Positions 6,180 through 8,598 of a stretch of 8,598 nucleotides of DNA are shown here, one piece after another. The position numbers and the translations under genes were made by a program. Below the pieces are notes generated by a model, which had not been told where the DNA came from, made no database searches, and saw only the letters and a program-made list of their open reading frames with translations. Source of the stretch: Sulfopaludibacter sp035551455 (GTDB lineage Bacteria > Acidobacteriota > Terriglobia > Bryobacterales > Bryobacteraceae); assembly GCA_035551455.1 (NCBI GenBank), contig DASZMZ010000271.1, positions 1-8,598 on the forward strand. The letters run 5' to 3'. How positions within the stretch are numbered: the stretch's first letter is position 1; every line of letters starts with the position of its first letter.

Positions 6180-8598
6180 TTACCTCTTCAAGAGCAGCAG
6201 CCAGGCTTCAGCACTCGGTTTCTGAATTGCAATCGAGGGCGTGAGGTCTGCGGCTTGCGTTTTTCCGCTGCGCGGATCGAACCACGTTCCCTGGTACCGG
6301 CCTGAAAGTTGGATCCGAATTTCCGGCCCCTCCAGCGAATAGACGAGCAGCGTACTCTGGCGATCGTCAGCCATTACCCATGTGTGCGCGTGATCGGCCG
6401 TCATGCCGTCTCGCGGTTGCAGATTCATCAGCGAGGCTGCGAGATTCGCCGTCACAAACGCATCGAGCGTGGTGCGATCCAGTGTTTTACCTTGGCCATG
6501 GCCGCCGGAAGGATTGCGCATGAGCGCCTCCGCGCCGCCCGCCATCAGCACAGGGATAGGCCCGGCGCCGCCATTCCACGCGACGATGGCTTTATCGGGA
6601 TACCGGTCGTGATACTCGCGGACCTGCCGGTAGACCTGGTACGGCGTGGTGTCCGGGGGCGTGTCGCCGGGACGTCCGAAATCGCGGCCCACCATTTCGC
6701 GGAAGGCCAGATTCTCGCCGCCTTTCGGCGCCCAGAGCGTGCCGTCGGGCTTGTACTGCCAGTAGCGCATGTCGATGACGGCGACTTGACGGCCGCGCAC
6801 CGGGTCGGCGAGGATCGCGTCGGTGATGTCTTTACTGGTGGCTAGCTGAATGCGGACTCGGCGGCCGGTTTTCTTCTCCCACTCGGCCACCGTGTCCTGA
6901 AAGAACTCCTGGAAAGAGAGCGGTCCGGAGAATTGCGCGCCGAGGCAGAAGAAGAGATTCTGCACGGCGCCGAGCGTATCCAGTTCGTGCAGAATGAAGG
7001 CGCGATGCAGGGCGCGGCGGGCGGGATTGCTGACGTCGTAGACTTCGTTGGCGACGTGGATGTGGTTGCCGGGCTCGATGGGCGGAGGTTCCGGCAGGCC
7101 GGTATCGTTGATGTTGTTGGCGGGCCGCCACGGGTAGTCGACCCAGTGCGGTGGAATCTCCAGCACGTTATGCGTGTTGTAGATGTTGTGATAGAGCACC
7201 AGCCCATCGAGATCGCAGAGTGCGCCGAATTCGGTGAGCCGTTCGTAATACCAGGCGTTGAAGCGAGTCAGGTCGAACTTGCTGAGGCCGTCGGAGGCGG
7301 TCCCCTGGCCGCTGCGAGCCCACGGCATCTCGTAGAACGGCGCCCAGACATTGGCGTCGGCGCGGGAATTGATGGAGTGTTCGTCGCGGCGGCGGTCGTA
7401 CCAGAGGCCGGGAATCATCTGGTAGAACGGGGTGCCGTCGCGTAGCATGCGCGCGGCCAGATCGGCCAGGTCTTCGGTGAGCCCGGGACCAGTGCGGCCC
7501 GGGACGAAGCGAGTCAGGGCAAATCCGCCCACGTCGACGGCCTCGGCCGGAACGGCTTGTCCGCGCCACCAACCGTCGTTGACCACTCCGCCCCACAGCG
7601 TCCTGCCATTGTCGACGAATCGGCCGTTGACGATGCGGACCGGTTTTGATGGCGGGGACGGTCTGGCAAGGGTGCGATCCGGCCGGAACTCGGGCGGTGC
7701 GGCTTCCCTGGCGGCGGTGTAGACGAGGGACGCGAGTTTCGCGCCGGTCCTTTTGAGAAGTTGCGCTTCGTAAAGCGGGTCGGGCGAGTTCCTGACGATA
7801 TTCGCGGCGCCCCCGGGACCTTGCGCCTCCATCTGTTTCGCCGCGCTGTTCCACACCATGGAATTCGCGGCCGTCCATCCGGCGCCTTGCGAACGGGTGC
7901 TGTCCTGGGTCAAGCGGATGCCGGCGCCGTCGATGTGGACACGCTCGTACAGCACGCCCGACGCCCAGCTTTCGAAACTGCCGCTATCGCCGAGCGCTTG
8001 AGTCGCGGTGCAATCCAGGAAAACGTTGGGACCACCGGCCAGCATGCCGATCGCGAAATCGTTCATTCCCTGTTCGCTGGAACAGTGCTGCACCAGCACC
8101 TGCTGGCCTTCCACCAGGAAACTCTGGCGGCGGTATCCACCCACTTCCGAGACAGGCTGCTCGCTGCGGCAATCGGCGATGGTGACGCGGCGCGCGCGCT
8201 GTCCCACGCGTACGGCCGATCCGGCGAAATGGCGAGCCGTGACGCCGCGCACCCAGGCATCCTCCACACGGTCGAGCGCGATGGCGATCCAGGAATGGTC
8301 CTCGTCGCGGGCGTTGGTTTGGTCGAATGCGCTTTCGAGAGTCAGACCCTCGATGCCGATGCGGGAGACGGGAACGCTGGTGGCGCGCGAGACCGTGGCG
8401 CCGCCGTAACGCTGCTCGAGCGCGGTGGTAATGGGCGCGTCCAGAGTGATCTGGCGCAGAGCCGGATTCACCGCGGACACAACGCGGTCCCAAATCAGAT
8501 TGCGCGAGCCGGGGGCCCAGTCCAGTCGCTGGTTGGCGTAGGTGCCCTTGAAGCCGGTCATTTTTATGGCAGCGATCCAGGCTGCGTCGCTGGGCCGG
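6180..8598 (-). CDS. Beta-helix plus glycoside-hydrolase-like (DUF6298-type) protein, 5' end missing
   Basis: Large protein, at least 805 residues, likely acting on polysaccharide; no activity can be assigned. The ATG at 8561 is not taken as the start: the frame stays open to the right edge (A-W-I-A-A-I-K precedes M-T-G-F-K) and the protein begins mid-domain. Numbering from that ATG, residues about 20-240 are rungs of a right-handed beta-helix of the pectate-lyase-like kind, with repeated short V/I-containing turns (WVRGVTARHF, RVTIADCRSE, VLVQHCSSEQ, VFLDCTATQ, VLYERVHIDG). A linker rich in A, P and R (about 280-308) leads to a second module (about 309-793) beginning RIVNGRFVDNGRTLWGG. It has barrel-like strand ends such as VVNDGWW, FALTRFVPGR, LVLYHNIYNTHN, HVANEVYD and IVAWNGG, and a C-terminal beta-sandwich (about 735-793) with GTWFDPRSGK. 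E506 in ANEVYD is a candidate catalytic acid, by analogy with clan-A hydrolases only. The DUF6298 assignment is from memory of the family, not a search. Confidence 0.8.
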   Translation of the reverse strand, partial: RPSDAAWIAAIKMTGFKGTYANQRLDWAPGSRNLIWDRVVSAVNPALRQITLDAPITTALEQRYGGATVSRATSVPVSRIGIEGLTLESAFDQTNARDEDHSWIAIALDRVEDAWVRGVTARHFAGSAVRVGQRARRVTIADCRSEQPVSEVGGYRRQSFLVEGQQVLVQHCSSEQGMNDFAIGMLAGGPNVFLDCTATQALGDSGSFESWASGVLYERVHIDGAGIRLTQDSTRSQGAGWTAANSMVWNSAAKQMEAQGPGGAANIVRNSPDPLYEAQLLKRTGAKLASLVYTAAREAAPPEFRPDRTLARPSPPSKPVRIVNGRFVDNGRTLWGGVVNDGWWRGQAVPAEAVDVGGFALTRFVPGRTGPGLTEDLADLAARMLRDGTPFYQMIPGLWYDRRRDEHSINSRADANVWAPFYEMPWARSGQGTASDGLSKFDLTRFNAWYYERLTEFGALCDLDGLVLYHNIYNTHNVLEIPPHWVDYPWRPANNINDTGLPEPPPIEPGNHIHVANEVYDVSNPARRALHRAFILHELDTLGAVQNLFFCLGAQFSGPLSFQEFFQDTVAEWEKKTGRRVRIQLATSKDITDAILADPVRGRQVAVIDMRYWQYKPDGTLWAPKGGENLAFREMVGRDFGRPGDTPPDTTPYQVYRQVREYHDRYPDKAIVAWNGGAGPIPVLMAGGAEALMRNPSGGHGQGKTLDRTTLDAFVTANLAASLMNLQPRDGMTADHAHTWVMADDRQSTLLVYSLEGPEIRIQLSGRYQGTWFDPRSGKTQAADLTPSIAIQKPSAEAWLLLLKR

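Noticed and set aside
7168..7878. 236-codon open frame inside the beta-helix/hydrolase gene
   Set aside because: Very arginine-rich with no domain; the real frame has clear domain structure over the same bases.
8559..8561. ATG as the true start of the beta-helix protein
   Set aside because: No ribosome site or signal peptide follows, and the frame continues open with plausible protein sequence to the right edge.
1..8598. Defence system, prophage, insertion sequence or CRISPR array
   Set aside because: No transposase, integrase, nuclease, toxin-antitoxin pair, terminal inverted repeats with target duplication, or regularly spaced long repeats were seen.

Overview
The window looks like chromosomal DNA of an acidobacterium, probably of the Solibacter/Bryobacter type. 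This is an inference from moderately high GC and from two large stand-alone permeases of the ADOP type (acidobacterial duplicated orphan permeases), which are characteristic of that phylum. There is no rRNA, tRNA, transposase, integrase, CRISPR array or phage gene, so it reads as ordinary chromosome rather than an island.

Layout from left to right: (1) an ADOP permease on the + strand, cut by the left edge (1-2210); (2) a complete second ADOP permease on the - strand (2237-4672), converging with the first across a 26-bp gap that lies in an imperfect stem-loop; (3) a secreted metallophosphoesterase with a purple-acid-phosphatase-like domain plan on the - strand (4726-5811), upstream of permease 2 and separated from it by 53 bp holding a plausible intrinsic terminator; (4) a 145-bp AT-richer intergenic region (5812-5956) packed with repeats: three TGYAAC units at an exact 11-bp period, a perfect hairpin, and an outer inverted repeat; (5) a small Cys/His protein of 73 aa on the + strand (5957-6178); (6) a large two-part protein on the - strand (6180 to beyond the right edge), with an N-terminal right-handed beta-helix and a C-terminal glycoside-hydrolase-like module resembling the uncharacterised DUF6298 type.

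The genes do not form one operon. The two permeases converge, the phosphoesterase and the small protein diverge from a shared control region, and the small protein converges with the beta-helix protein with one base between their stops. The most interesting part is the divergent intergenic region. Its tandem 11-bp-period repeats have the geometry of an OmpR/PhoB-type response-regulator site, and they sit upstream of a phosphatase-like gene. The beta-helix/hydrolase protein is the least understood product and may act on plant or microbial polysaccharide. No complete new multi-gene system can be supported from this window alone.
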